Below are positions 1 through 8,089 of a stretch of 64,000 nt of DNA, one piece after another (the first letter of the stretch is position 1; each line of letters opens with the position of its first letter). A model generated the notes under the pieces. It was not told the origin of the DNA. It saw only the letters and a program-made list of their open reading frames with translations, and searched no databases. The stretch comes from Methylobacterium sp. WL1. GTDB taxonomy: Bacteria; Pseudomonadota; Alphaproteobacteria; Rhizobiales; Beijerinckiaceae. A program made the translations under genes and the position numbers. The DNA lies in the NCBI RefSeq assembly GCF_008000895.1, contig NZ_CP042823.1, forward strand, positions 5,230,501 through 5,294,500. The letters are read 5' to 3'.

Positions 1-123
1 GATGCGCGCCCGCAGGATGTGCTTGAGCGGGCGGGATCGGTCTCCGGCGATCGTGGACAACGCCAACTTGGTGGCGTCGTCGAGGAGCACGCAGACGGTC
101 TGAGCCATCGCCCAGACTCGCAT
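1..123 (-). CDS. IS630-family transposase, N-terminal fragment running off the window
   Basis: On the minus strand an open frame starts with ATG at 123, or more likely at the internal ATG at 108 that gives MAQTVCVLLDD, and runs off the left edge. The residues seen (a VCVLLDD start, then AGDRSRPLKHILRARI) match the start of IS630-family transposases, just before the helix-turn-helix. The catalytic DDE region is outside the window, so completeness is unknown. It points away from the IS630 remnant at 168-809, so the two are probably separate copies or halves of rearranged elements. Confidence 0.6.
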   Translation of the reverse strand, partial: MRVWAMAQTVCVLLDDATKLALSTIAGDRSRPLKHILRARI

Positions 124-167
124 GCATCACCCCCTGCGTGAATCCTCTGACCACGTCAGTGCACTAG

Positions 168-809
168 CAGACACTGAGCCGAGCCCTGCGGAGCATGGGC
201 TATCGGAAGCGCTCCGCTCGTCTGCGCTACCACGCCCAGGACCCGGACGCCATACCGATTGTTAAAAACCTTTCCCCGCCTGCCTGACGGAGATCGCGCA
301 AGCCGATAGAGATCTGGTTCGCCGATGAGGCCCGAGTCTGCCAAGAGAACACGATTACCCTGCGCTGGGCCCAACGTGGCACGCGCTCTTCTGCCCCTAA
401 GGACCAGCGTACCGCCCCCGCCTCCATTTCGGGGCGATTTGCCCCGCCCTCGGCAAAAGGGGCCAGTCTTGTCATGCCCCGCTGCACCACCGAGGCGATG
501 GCCTTTCACCCCGAAGAGATCGTACAAGTCGTGGTCCCCGGCGCGTAGGCCTTCCTGCTGCTCAAACAGGCTGGCTGCCGCATCACCAATACAGCCTCAG
601 TACCCGCCCACATTACCCTGTTGCCCCTGCCGGCCCGCGCCCCCGAACTCAACACGGTCGAGAACCTTTGGCCATTCATGCGCGGCGATTGGGTCGACAA
701 TCGCGTCTTTAATTCCCACGCCAACATCTTCGACCATTGCTGCCAGGCCTTGAACACCCTCATCTCCCGGCCCTGGCGCATCAGATCCATCGAACTGTGC
801 GCAGGGCTC
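168..809 (+). pseudogene. degenerate IS630-family transposase (C-terminal two thirds)
   Basis: One plus-strand frame keeps recognisable IS630 blocks in order: TLSRALRSMGYRKRSARLRY near 171-230, EIWFADEARV near 306-335, then PELNTVENLWPFMR near 645-690 and DHCCQALNTLI near 735-770. The frame is broken by a stop at 285 within a shortened segment and by TAG at 546, and the N-terminal helix-turn-helix is missing. The D of WFADEAR and the E of PELNTVEN correspond to DDE-type catalytic positions. The element cannot be autonomous. It is a dead remnant inside the integrated island. Confidence 0.75.
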
Positions 810-1437
810 AAGGGTTCTGATCGATTAGTATCGGGCAAAATTGATTGTATTTTTGAGAAAAATATTTAGTATTATTTAATTTAAATCAAAATTATTTGCT
901 ATAAACATCCAGTAATTCCGGATTTCAGTCTGTTCTAATTGTAAGTATTTCATAGCTGTATTTGTTTTGATAAAGAGCGCATATCCTCAAACCTATGGGT
1001 GCCGTGCCACTTCGAACTGAGCTCATCCCAAGCTGTAACGAAGAGGTCAATTATTGAATTGTGTGTTTTGACATCCGCAGGAATTTGCTCCAGGTGCCTG
1101 CCTGCGGAGATAGCCGCCATTGAGGAGCTCTTCGCCGACGTCGCAGAAGGCATTCGAGACTGGAAGGGCTGGTTCATTGAAGGTGGAATAGAGGACCTTC
1201 TGATCCCGAGTTAGTGAGAGAAGGCTAGAAGGAGTGCCACTTTTCAGGTCCCTGGGTCGGAACGGCACTGGGCCGATCTTGCGTTTTTCGTCCTCTCGCC
1301 GTTCCCGGGCGTCCAGCCCGCTCCAGGCCGACAGCGTAGGGCATAGACGAAGGCTCATAAGGACGCCGTGGGCTGACACCGACACAGATAGGACAGGTGT
1401 AGCCCTTTAAGGGCTGACACCAGTCTTCTGGCAGGGG
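810..1437. other. AT-rich island segment without a convincing gene
   Basis: The stretch 840-1000 is strikingly AT-rich against a GC-rich genome, consistent with foreign DNA. Two short opposing frames cover the rest. The minus frame 950-1177 ends in residues such as SIIDLFVTAWDELSSKWHG, and the plus frame 999-1214 ends in EELFADVAEGIRDWKGW. Either could be a tail of a truncated protein, but neither has a ribosome-binding site, a family match I recognise, or support over the other. The segment ends at the left inverted repeat of the IS3 element. Confidence 0.4.
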
Positions 1438-1475
1438 TGACCTGCCCGGTATTTTGGACCGAGCCGATTGAGAGG

Positions 1476-2342
1476 CTACTGCATGGTGGCGGCCATGGGT
1501 AGCCGGAAGGCCAGGTCCGGGAAGGTGACAGGCGCGGGCGGCCGATAGCCCAAGGACGAATGCGGTCGAACGCGGTTGTAGGTATTCTGCCACATGCCGA
1601 TCACGGTCTGTGCCTCCTTGAGCGAGTAGAAGATCTCTTGGCGTAGGCACTCGTCCTTCAGCTTGCCATTGAAGCTCTCACAATAGCCATTCTCCCACGG
1701 CGATCCTGGTGCGATGTACTGGATCTGCGGGCCGGTTTTGGCGACCCATTTCCGCAAAGCCTTCGAGATCATCTCTGGGCCGTTGTCGCAGCGGATGTTG
1801 TCGGGGATGCCATGCAGGCACATCGCATCGGCCAGCGCCTCGATCACACCCAGACTGCTGATGCGCCTCGCGACCTTTAGCGCCAGGCAGGCGCGACTGT
1901 GCTCGTCGATCAGCGTCAGGATACGCAGGCTTCGCCCGTCATGGGTCTGGCCCTGCACAAAGTCGAAGCTCCAGACGTGATTGCGATGGAGAGGCCGCAG
2001 CCGTACGCAGGAGCCATCGTTCAACCAGAGACGGCTGCGTGGTCGATGCTTTTGCGGGACCTTGAGCCCCTCACGACGCCAGATCCGCTGAACCCGGTCT
2101 TTCCCCACCTGCCAGCCCGCTGCCTGCAGCAGTGCGGTGACGCGGCGGTAGCCGTAGCGTCCGTACTCGGACGCCAAGGCGATGATGGCGCGGGTCAGCG
2201 CATCCTCGTCAGCTGGTACCGTGGGCACGTAGCGTTGCGTGCCTCGGTGCTGGCCGACGATCCGGCAGGCGTGACGCTCCGAGAGGCCGTACTTCTCCTG
2301 GATGGCGTCGACTGCCTGCCGGCGTCGCTCCGGGGCTATAAG
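1476..2342 (-). CDS. IS3-family transposase OrfB (DDE integrase domain), expressed by -1 frameshift
   Basis: This is the catalytic half of the IS3 transposase. From an in-frame GTG at 2228 it is 250 residues, but the frame is open up to the slip site near 2342 and reads APERRRQAVDAIQEKYGLSE, the normal IS407-type junction, so the working product is the OrfAB fusion. An HTH_21-like part is followed by the retroviral-integrase fold: D in WSFDFVQGQT, D in RCDNGPE, E in NGYCESFNGKLKDE, then RPHSSLGYRPP. No internal stops are present and the protein looks functional. Confidence 0.88.
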   Translation of the reverse strand, partial: LIAPERRRQAVDAIQEKYGLSERHACRIVGQHRGTQRYVPTVPADEDALTRAIIALASEYGRYGYRRVTALLQAAGWQVGKDRVQRIWRREGLKVPQKHRPRSRLWLNDGSCVRLRPLHRNHVWSFDFVQGQTHDGRSLRILTLIDEHSRACLALKVARRISSLGVIEALADAMCLHGIPDNIRCDNGPEMISKALRKWVAKTGPQIQYIAPGSPWENGYCESFNGKLKDECLRQEIFYSLKEAQTVIGMWQNTYNRVRPHSSLGYRPPAPVTFPDLAFRLPMAATMQ

Positions 2343-2617
2343 TTTCCCGAGGCGACATCCGCCAGTACCTGCTTCTCCAGGGACAAGTCAGCCACGAGCC
2401 GGCGCAATCGAGCGTTCTCGCGCTCCAAATCCTTCATCCGACGGGCCTGGTCGATTTGCAGGCCCCCGTACTCCTTGCGCCAGCGATAGTAACTTTGCTC
2501 GGAGATCTCCGCCCCCCGGCACGCTATCGCCAAACTCTTACCCTGGGCCGTCTGCACCTCAATCTGGCGCAGCTTCAGCACCACCTGCTCCGCACCCGTC
2601 TTCTGACCTCGCTTCAT
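2336..2617 (-). CDS. IS3-family transposase OrfA (DNA-binding protein)
   Basis: A 93-residue OrfA of the IS407 type. A helix-turn-helix (GKSLAIACRGAEISEQSYY) near residues 28-46 is followed by a leucine-zipper-like helix (MKDLERENARLRRLVADL) near 61-78 that mediates dimerisation. It recognises the terminal repeats and, through frameshifting, supplies the N-terminus of OrfAB. It ends with TAG at 2336-2338 just after a slippery heptamer. Length and ending (ADVASGNL) are typical of the group. Confidence 0.88.
   Translation of the reverse strand: MKRGQKTGAEQVVLKLRQIEVQTAQGKSLAIACRGAEISEQSYYRWRKEYGGLQIDQARRMKDLERENARLRRLVADLSLEKQVLADVASGNL
2342..2348 (-). promoter_or_regulatory. -1 programmed frameshift heptamer GGGAAAC in the IS3 element
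   Basis: Read on the minus strand, the last codons of orfA are G GGA AAC TTA TAG. The heptamer fits the X XXY YYZ slippery pattern. Slipping back one base places the ribosome in the frame that reads through into orfB. The position two codons before the orfA stop is what IS3 elements use to make OrfAB. That this heptamer is the actual slip site is inferred from pattern and position. Confidence 0.6.
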
Positions 2618-2683
2618 GTCCAGCTCCTTCAGTCCTGGCTGATCCTCTCAATCAGCCCGGTCCAAAGCCAGCCGGTCAGGTCA

Positions 2684-2983
2684 GCGGGACAAGCTTGACG
2701 GTAGTGCAATTAATTGCGCGCGTTTCCACCCGCCTTTGAGAGATTGAGGCCCAGCGCTTTGGAACACGCCGCCGTCCTTCAGTGTCTCCCAGATGCTGCT
2801 GTGAATGTCATAGGCATCTTCCTCCAGCGGCTCCAGGACGACGCTGAGCTTGTCTATGAACGGGGAAAGCTGGCCCTGTGGGTGAAGGGGTGGAGGTGGC
2901 CCCTGGGGCTCTGATGTCGGCTTTTTGCCTAGGGTTTGGGTCTTGTTAGAAGAGGCCTTCTTGAGCGGTATTTTGATTGGCAT
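2684..2983 (-). pseudogene. hypothetical island gene truncated by the IS insertion
   Basis: Minus-strand frame starting ATG at 2983 (MPIKIPLKKASSN), about 100 codons. It begins with a basic, proline-rich stretch and then a compact region (FIDKLSVVLEPLEEDAYDIHSS) that looks like real protein. The frame enters the IS right end at 2683 and stops within it, so the C-terminus is lost. It lies downstream of the integrase in the same orientation, with a 90 bp gap. I recognise no family. It was probably a small cargo gene of the island. Confidence 0.45.
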
Positions 2984-3073
2984 GCGGGCTCGGTCTGAGA
3001 TGGCCGATGGGTATTGTGCGCAGCGGCCGGGCGCGATGATGAGCGAACCAGCCTTAAGGCGCGACCAGTCTTT

Positions 3074-4768
3074 TTAAACTTCAATTTTCTCATCAGGCGG
3101 CACAACTGGGTACTTCGCCTTATCAATCGCGTCCTTTAATTTTTCCATTGATAGGCCGCTGCCATAATTGTCATGTGCGTCTTCGCTTTCATGGCCTACA
3201 ATCTCGATTCGAATGTCCTTTGGAACTCCGGCCTCTTTAAGGGCCTGGATGAGGTTGTGGCGAAAACTGTGAAAGGTTGTTTTCCGTGTCCAAAAGCCGA
3301 TTTCGCGGCCGTACCGGCCCCAGTGCTTTGTGAAATTTGCAGAAGGGTACCCGTCCTGTCCGAACTTTACATCCTCAAAAATTCGTTTGCCTTGCTTCGC
3401 AACGGCAATCTGCGTCAGTAAGCCTGCGTCGATCAAAGCTTGGTGGATTGGCACTCGACGAACACTTGCGGCCGTTTTAATATGCTTCTGTTCGTTCTCA
3501 CCCTTGGATACGTCAAAATACCATACGCCCGCTTCCTGCTTAATGTCGGATTTGAGGAGCTGGACAATCTCCCCGAGTCGCATGCCTGAGTAGAGGCCGA
3601 TCCAAGGTATCCAAAATTTGCCGTCGCGAATGAGCACGTTCCCTGGCTCTGTCCGACGACTTGGGGTGCGATGACCGACGAACGCCGGAGAGGCAAAAAT
3701 CGCTATCAGTTGTTCGGCCGAGTAGGGATGCCTAGAGTCTTTCTTGCTGATCTTCTTAACCGCGGGCAGTTTCACGTACATGCCCGGCTGCTTTGGGATC
3801 AGCTCCATCTCCGCTGCCCATTTCAGCGCAGCTTTTGTGAGGCGAAATAGCTTCTCTTGAGTCGCTGGTTCCAGCTTAGGCCCGGCGGCATTGGCAGCTG
3901 CTGCTTCAACGATGGACGTTTGAATACCGAGTTTTGCGAAGTTTGGCGGGATGGTGCCGATGACATCCGCGAGCAATGCGACGTCAGCTGTGCTGATGCT
4001 GGAGGCGGGCTTGTCCTCGCCGATCACAGCATAGGCTAGGCGGAGTGAGCGCTCGATGTCACCCAGTGTCTTTTTTTGATTGGCCGCTTTCTCTGCATGG
4101 CTGAGGTAGCGATCCCCCAACATCTTGAGTGTCAGCGTTTGGGTCGTTGCAACCGGTGTCTCGCCGGGTTCGGGTGGAAGAGTATCGATCCTGAGACCTG
4201 CAAAAAGAGGGTCTCTGATAGCGGCTTCGTCGTACCGGCCTTCTAGACGCGCTGCGAGGATACGGGAGTTCTCGATCCTCGCACGAGCCACCCCCTCGCT
4301 CGCATGCTGGATCGCGCTTAGTGTGAGGAATTCGGACCCGGAGGGAGGCTCAGAGAGGAGGTGCTTCGCCGTGCCGACAACGTCTTCCTTGAACAACTGC
4401 GAAGCAAGCTGGTCGCGGAGCCGCTTGATGTCATCGCGCAGGCCTATCACCTCCGCGTTTGTATCGACCGTGTCGCTCGGTATGAAGCGGGCGAACTCCA
4501 GTCCCTTGTTCAGACTCTCCTGCATGTAGGCTCGGAGACGGCGGTCGATCTCCTCCTGGGTCAACTCGGGCATCCGCCTCAAATCCCCGAACAGCGCATC
4601 GCATGCCTCGCTTAACCGCCGCGCCCGCGTCTTGGCGACCGATAGGTCACCTGTACGCAGGGTTTTTTTCATTTCCGTCCGCCGCAGGACTGGAACGAGC
4701 GGCTTCGGTACCGCCATACGAAAATAGAAGACGCCGTCGCGCCTGACGAGTCGCGGCATGGAACGCAC
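3074..4768 (-). CDS. tyrosine-type site-specific integrase of a genomic island
   Basis: A 564-residue tyrosine recombinase that would integrate and excise the element by strand exchange at the adjacent tRNA gene. The N-terminus (PRLVRRDGVFYFRMAVP) resembles the DUF6538 arm-binding domain of large phage-like integrases. A long helical region and a core-binding SAM-like domain (about 210-330) follow. The catalytic domain shows R397 (YSGMRLGE), H500 and R503 (FHSFRH), H526 (GHES) and nucleophile Y535 (DNYGSG), so all key residues are present. The start ATG lies 98 bp from the 3' end of tRNA-Ser and reads away from it, the classical arrangement. Codon use is less GC-biased than in neighbouring core genes. 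Confidence 0.93.
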   Translation of the reverse strand: MRSMPRLVRRDGVFYFRMAVPKPLVPVLRRTEMKKTLRTGDLSVAKTRARRLSEACDALFGDLRRMPELTQEEIDRRLRAYMQESLNKGLEFARFIPSDTVDTNAEVIGLRDDIKRLRDQLASQLFKEDVVGTAKHLLSEPPSGSEFLTLSAIQHASEGVARARIENSRILAARLEGRYDEAAIRDPLFAGLRIDTLPPEPGETPVATTQTLTLKMLGDRYLSHAEKAANQKKTLGDIERSLRLAYAVIGEDKPASSISTADVALLADVIGTIPPNFAKLGIQTSIVEAAAANAAGPKLEPATQEKLFRLTKAALKWAAEMELIPKQPGMYVKLPAVKKISKKDSRHPYSAEQLIAIFASPAFVGHRTPSRRTEPGNVLIRDGKFWIPWIGLYSGMRLGEIVQLLKSDIKQEAGVWYFDVSKGENEQKHIKTAASVRRVPIHQALIDAGLLTQIAVAKQGKRIFEDVKFGQDGYPSANFTKHWGRYGREIGFWTRKTTFHSFRHNLIQALKEAGVPKDIRIEIVGHESEDAHDNYGSGLSMEKLKDAIDKAKYPVVPPDEKIEV

Positions 4769-4866
4769 GCGGGCAATCCCTCTGTCCCAGGATTTTGTAC
4801 CAGGGAGGCGGATTGGCAGAGGCGTCTGGAAAATCAGGCAGCTGTAAGAGCGGCTTACAGCTTAAA

Positions 4867-4958
4867 TGGCGGAGACGGAGGGATTCGAACCCTCGATACC
4901 CCTTTCGGGGTATGCTCATTTAGCAAACGAGTGCCTTCAGCCGCTCGGCCACGTCTCC
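4867..4958 (-). tRNA. tRNA-Ser(GCT)
   Basis: A 92-nt gene with a perfect 7-bp acceptor stem (GGAGACG with CGTCTCC), encoded CCA at 4867-4869, anticodon loop TTGCTAA (anticodon GCT) and the long variable arm of serine tRNAs (CATACCCCGAAAGGGGTA). The T-loop GTTCGAATCC is normal. Its 3' end faces the integrase gene and is the likely attB; the tRNA remains intact after integration. Confidence 0.95.
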
Positions 4959-4970
4959 GGCGCTCTGGCT

Positions 4971-5816
4971 CTAGAAGGTCGGATCGGGCGGGTCAACCCG
5001 ATCCGGGCCGGTGGCGGTGCGGCGGCGGCGTTCGTAGTGCTTGGCGATGCGCAGATGCCGCGAGATGGCGTAGTTCATGGCCGTCAGGAAGCCGTAGGTG
5101 CCGCGCACGACGTGGCGTCGGCCGAGATAGGCCTTGAGGAAGTTGCCCGGCAGCTCGACGAACACGCGCCAGGTGGGAATCACCACGCCCCGGGCCTCGA
5201 GGTCGTCCGCCTGCTGGTCGGAGTAGCGGTTGAGCTTGTCCAGCTGATCGCCGAGCGAGCGCACCGAGAAATGGTGGATCACCCCGCGGAGGCGGCCGGG
5301 TTTCACCCCGGGCTCCAGGGCGACGCGGTCGTGGACCGGGGAGGCGGCGTAGCGCCCCCGGTCCTTGCGATAGAGGCGAACCGGAGTCAGCCGGTAGGCC
5401 CACGGGTGGGGCCGGCCCTCGCCCGGAAAGACCTCCGCGATGCCGATCCGCCAGGCCGCCCGGCCGGGCTCGCCGGAGGCGAACAGGGTGCGGATCTCGG
5501 CCGCGAGTTCGGCGGGGACGACCTCGTCGGCGTCGAGGTTCAGCAGCCAGACGTGCCGGCACTGCTCCTCGGCGAAGCGCTTCTGCGGGCCGTAGCCGGG
5601 CCAGGGATTGTGGATCACCCGGGCGCCCAGCGTGGCCGCCAGGGCTTGGGTGCCGTCCGTGGAGCCCGAATCGACCACCACGAGGTCGTCGGTCAGGTCG
5701 CGCACCGCCCGGATGGTGGCGCCGATCCGGTCCGCCTCGTTCCGGGCGATCAGGAAGATCGACAGGGGCAGCGGTCCCGCCCCGGCCGCCCGCGAGCCCG
5801 CCGGCGCGCCGGTCAC
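4971..5816 (-). CDS. family 2 glycosyltransferase (LPS/heptose-type, WaaE-like)
   Basis: A 281-residue GT-A glycosyltransferase. After a short Gly/Ala-rich leader the fold begins LPLSIFLIARNEADRIG, then shows DDLVVVDSGSTDGT and the metal-binding LNLDADEVVP. The C-terminal half (RLYRKDRGRYAASPVHDRV, then IHHFSVRSL) resembles the WaaE/KdtX group that adds sugars to the lipopolysaccharide core at the inner membrane; the exact acceptor is not determinable. The start overlaps the lysA stop by 4 bp (GTGA/ATGA-type coupling), so it is co-transcribed downstream of lysA. Confidence 0.85.
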   Translation of the reverse strand: MTGAPAGSRAAGAGPLPLSIFLIARNEADRIGATIRAVRDLTDDLVVVDSGSTDGTQALAATLGARVIHNPWPGYGPQKRFAEEQCRHVWLLNLDADEVVPAELAAEIRTLFASGEPGRAAWRIGIAEVFPGEGRPHPWAYRLTPVRLYRKDRGRYAASPVHDRVALEPGVKPGRLRGVIHHFSVRSLGDQLDKLNRYSDQQADDLEARGVVIPTWRVFVELPGNFLKAYLGRRHVVRGTYGFLTAMNYAISRHLRIAKHYERRRRTATGPDRVDPPDPTF

Positions 5817-7081
5817 GCCAGCCAGTCCGGAACCCGGTCGAGGGCGACGAGGGCTTCGACGCTCACGCGCGGGCGCACCACGGCGGCCCGGTCGCCGCGC
5901 ACCAGCACCTCCGGCACGAGGGCGCGGGTGTTGTAGGTGCAGGCCTGGACCGCCCCGTAGGCGCCCGCGCTCATCACGGCGATCAGGTCGCCCGCCTGCA
6001 CCGCGGGCATCTCGCGGTTGAGGGCGAGATAGTCGCCGGTCTCGCAGACCGGGCCGACCACGTCGGCGACGATGCGGGGCGCGTCCGGGCCCGGCTCTGC
6101 GACGGGCCGCAGACCGTGATAGGCCTCGTACAGGGTCGGCCGGATCAGGTCGTTCATCGCCGCGTCGACGATCACGAAGGTGCGCCCCTCGGCGTGCTTC
6201 ACGTACAGGACCCGGGTCACCAGGATCCCGGCATTGCCGGAAATCATCCGGCCGATCTCGAAAACCGGGCGCAGGCCGAGCGGCGCGAAATGCGGACGCA
6301 GGGTCGCGGCCAGGGCGGCGGGGTCGGGTGGCGGGGCGTTGTCGTCCCGGTACGGGATGCCGAGGCCGCCGCCGAAATCGATGTGGCGCAGGGGATGGCC
6401 GGCCGCCAGCAACTGCCGGGCGAGGTCGGCGAGCAGCCGTGCCGCGCTGGCGAACGGGCCCAAGTCGGTGATCTGGCTGCCGATATGCATGTCGACGCCG
6501 TGGATCGCGATCCCCGGCAGGGCGGCGGCCGCGGCATAGACCTCCGGGGCCCGGGTGATCGGGATGCCGAACTTGTTCTCGTACTTGCCGGTGGAGATTT
6601 TGGCGTGGGTGCCGGCATCGACATCCGGGTTGACCCGCACGGAGATGGGGGCGGTCAGGCCTAGGCCGACCGCCGTCTCCGACAGCTGGGCGAGTTCGGG
6701 CTCGCTCTCGACGTTGAAGCAGAAGATCCCCGCCCGGAGCGCCGCCACCATCTCGTCCCGGGTCTTGCCGACGCCGGAGAATACGATCTTGGCCGGGTCG
6801 ACCCCGGCCGCGAGAGCCCGATGCAACTCGCCGCCCGAGACGATATCCATGCCCGCGCCCTGGGCGGCGAGCGTCCGCAGCACGGCCTGATTCGAATTCG
6901 ACTTCATGGCGAAGCAGACCAGCGCGTCGTCGCCCGCGAAGGCCTCCGCGAAGACGCGGTAGTGCCGCTCCAGGGTGGCGCTGCTGTAACAGTAGAAGGG
7001 GGTGCCGACCTCCGCGGCAAGGCCCGTCAGATCGACGTCCTCGGCCTGCAGGCGACCGTCGCGATAGTGGAAGTGGTGCAT
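5813..7081 (-). CDS. lysA: diaminopimelate decarboxylase
   Basis: PLP-dependent decarboxylation of meso-diaminopimelate to L-lysine, the last step of lysine synthesis. With the ATG at 7081 (MHHFHYRDGRL) it is 422 residues, normal for LysA. The PLP lysine is K60 (VCFAMKSNSN). Other family marks are the HIGSQITDLGP loop, GGGLGIPY, the FEIGRMISGNAG substrate-binding segment and the VCETGD cysteine motif. A longer frame to 7180 exists, but its extra 33 residues are low-complexity and unlike the family, and they would cover a parS-like site. It follows the lptM-like gene, a common alphaproteobacterial order. Confidence 0.95.
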   Translation of the reverse strand: MHHFHYRDGRLQAEDVDLTGLAAEVGTPFYCYSSATLERHYRVFAEAFAGDDALVCFAMKSNSNQAVLRTLAAQGAGMDIVSGGELHRALAAGVDPAKIVFSGVGKTRDEMVAALRAGIFCFNVESEPELAQLSETAVGLGLTAPISVRVNPDVDAGTHAKISTGKYENKFGIPITRAPEVYAAAAALPGIAIHGVDMHIGSQITDLGPFASAARLLADLARQLLAAGHPLRHIDFGGGLGIPYRDDNAPPPDPAALAATLRPHFAPLGLRPVFEIGRMISGNAGILVTRVLYVKHAEGRTFVIVDAAMNDLIRPTLYEAYHGLRPVAEPGPDAPRIVADVVGPVCETGDYLALNREMPAVQAGDLIAVMSAGAYGAVQACTYNTRALVPEVLVRGDRAAVVRPRVSVEALVALDRVPDWLA

Positions 7082-7117
7082 CTCGGCCGTGTCTCTCCTG
7101 CGTGCCGGAGCGCGGGG

Positions 7118-7133
7118 TGTTTCCCGTGAAACA
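7118..7133. promoter_or_regulatory. parS-like palindrome, one mismatch from the ParB consensus
   Basis: TGTTTCCCGTGAAACA differs from the widely conserved chromosomal parS sequence TGTTTCACGTGAAACA at one central base. It lies between the lptM-like gene and the preferred lysA start. It may be a ParB-binding site or a chance near-match; no parA/parB genes are in the window. Confidence 0.35.
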
Positions 7134-7217
7134 TCCCGGCCGCCTGCCGGCGGGGCGCCCATCGACGAGGGGGACGACACGGCGTAGGCGCGGAGGCGGG
7201 CTCCGGCAAAAAGCCGT

Positions 7218-7545
7218 CTACAGCAGCGGATCGAGAATGAAAGGCTCCTTGGGGATCCGGTAGCCGCGCTTCGCGCCGCGGCCGGTCTCGATCGGGGCCC
7301 CGGTGCCGCCCGGCGGAACCGCCGCGATGGACAGTTCGTCCCCGGCCCGCACGGCCGCGGCCGTCGGCTCTTCCGCGCCGCCGCCGAGACCGACCGAGAC
7401 CGGCAGGGCCTCCCGGCCCCATCCCCCGGGCGCGCGCCGCCGCGGTCTGCGGCGGCTCCAGGGAGCCGCGTCGGCCGCAGGCGGCGAGCGCCAGGGCGAT
7501 GAGGCCGGAAGCGGCGAGGAGCTTCAGGGCGGGAGACGACAACAT
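7218..7545 (-). pseudogene. lptM: small LptM-like outer-membrane lipoprotein, frameshifted
   Basis: The frame opens MLSSPALKLLAASG with a lipoprotein signal peptide and lipobox LAAC (Cys near residue 23), then GRRGSLEPP, the hallmark of the LptM/YifL family that assists LptD maturation. After about 40 codons the frame turns into Arg/Gly-rich nonsense. The neighbouring frame continues sensibly (GWGREALPVSVGLGGG ...) and ends KRGYRIPKEPFILDPLL, the conserved family tail, at stop 7218. One base change in the C5/G3 run at 7423-7430 would restore a single protein of about 108 residues. It sits directly upstream of lysA as expected. Either a sequence error or recent inactivation. Confidence 0.7.
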
Positions 7546-7659
7546 CGCGCGAGGATCCGGCGGGCTCGGCGCCGGCGCTCGAGGGCCGGCGGGAGCCTTA
7601 CCTTAGCGGTTGGCGGGCGGCGGCGCGAGCGCGGACCCGCCACAGCAAGCGGCTTCGCC

Positions 7660-7962
7660 TCAGCCCCGCTGCTCCTTGGTGCCGCGGGCGCCCTGCTTGC
7701 CCTTGGCCGGGGCGTCCTGCTGCTGCTGGGCCTCGTACGCGTCGATCGCCCGGCGGCAATTCTCGCTGAGCTTCTTCCAGTTCTTCTGGAAGCAGGCGTC
7801 GGTGGCCGGGTCGTCAGGGGCGAGGTTGCCGCAATAGGTCAGATAATCGCCGGTGCAGTATTTCTTCAGGGTCTCGTTGCCGCGCTTCGACTGCTGCGCC
7901 GCGGCCGGCAGCGTCAGGGCGGTAGCCGCCGCGACGGCGAGAAGGATTGGCTTCAGGCGCAT
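7660..7962 (-). CDS. exported cysteine-containing hypothetical protein
   Basis: With ATG at 7962 (MRLKPILLAVAAATAL) the product is 100 residues with a clear signal peptide, cleaved after LPAAAQQ. The mature part carries four cysteines (KYCTGDYLTYC, then DACFQKNW and ENCRRA), spaced as in cysteine-rich-repeat periplasmic proteins, probably as two disulfides. The tail is a low-complexity stretch rich in Gln and Lys. An upstream in-frame start at 7977 (MVRIP) is possible. Function unknown; periplasmic location is inferred. Confidence 0.7.
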   Translation of the reverse strand: MRLKPILLAVAAATALTLPAAAQQSKRGNETLKKYCTGDYLTYCGNLAPDDPATDACFQKNWKKLSENCRRAIDAYEAQQQQDAPAKGKQGARGTKEQRG

Positions 7963-8089
7963 GGGGATACGTACCATCTCTCGGAGGCAGGACTGTCGGG
8001 AAAAGTCCCGGTTGCGATGATGCCTTTGCATGGTCGAAACAAGGCAATCAGCGAACGTTTCTGAGCGGCGATCGGGCTTTGCGCTCCGA

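Larger units (their letters stand above)
1438..2683 (-). mobile_element. complete IS3-family insertion sequence (IS407-like group), about 1.25 kb
   Basis: Both transposase frames (orfA and orfB) are intact. The ends carry imperfect inverted repeats of about 26 bp: 1438-1463 begins TGACCTGCCCGG and contains TTTTGGACC, and 2658-2683 contains GGTCCAAA and ends CAGGTCA. Element length fits the group. Flanking bases (gggg on the left, gcgg on the right) do not form a perfect target duplication, so the exact ends or the duplication may have drifted. The insertion interrupts a small minus-strand gene whose 5' part remains at 2684-2983. Confidence 0.85.

Noticed and set aside
1225..1650. A 141-codon minus-strand frame spanning the left end of the IS3 element
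   Set aside because: It runs across the orfB frame and the inverted repeat and has no protein-like features; it is a shadow of the transposase.
7081..7180. Extended N-terminus of LysA (start at 7180)
   Set aside because: The extra 33 residues are low-complexity and absent from typical LysA; the ATG at 7081 gives the family's normal start.
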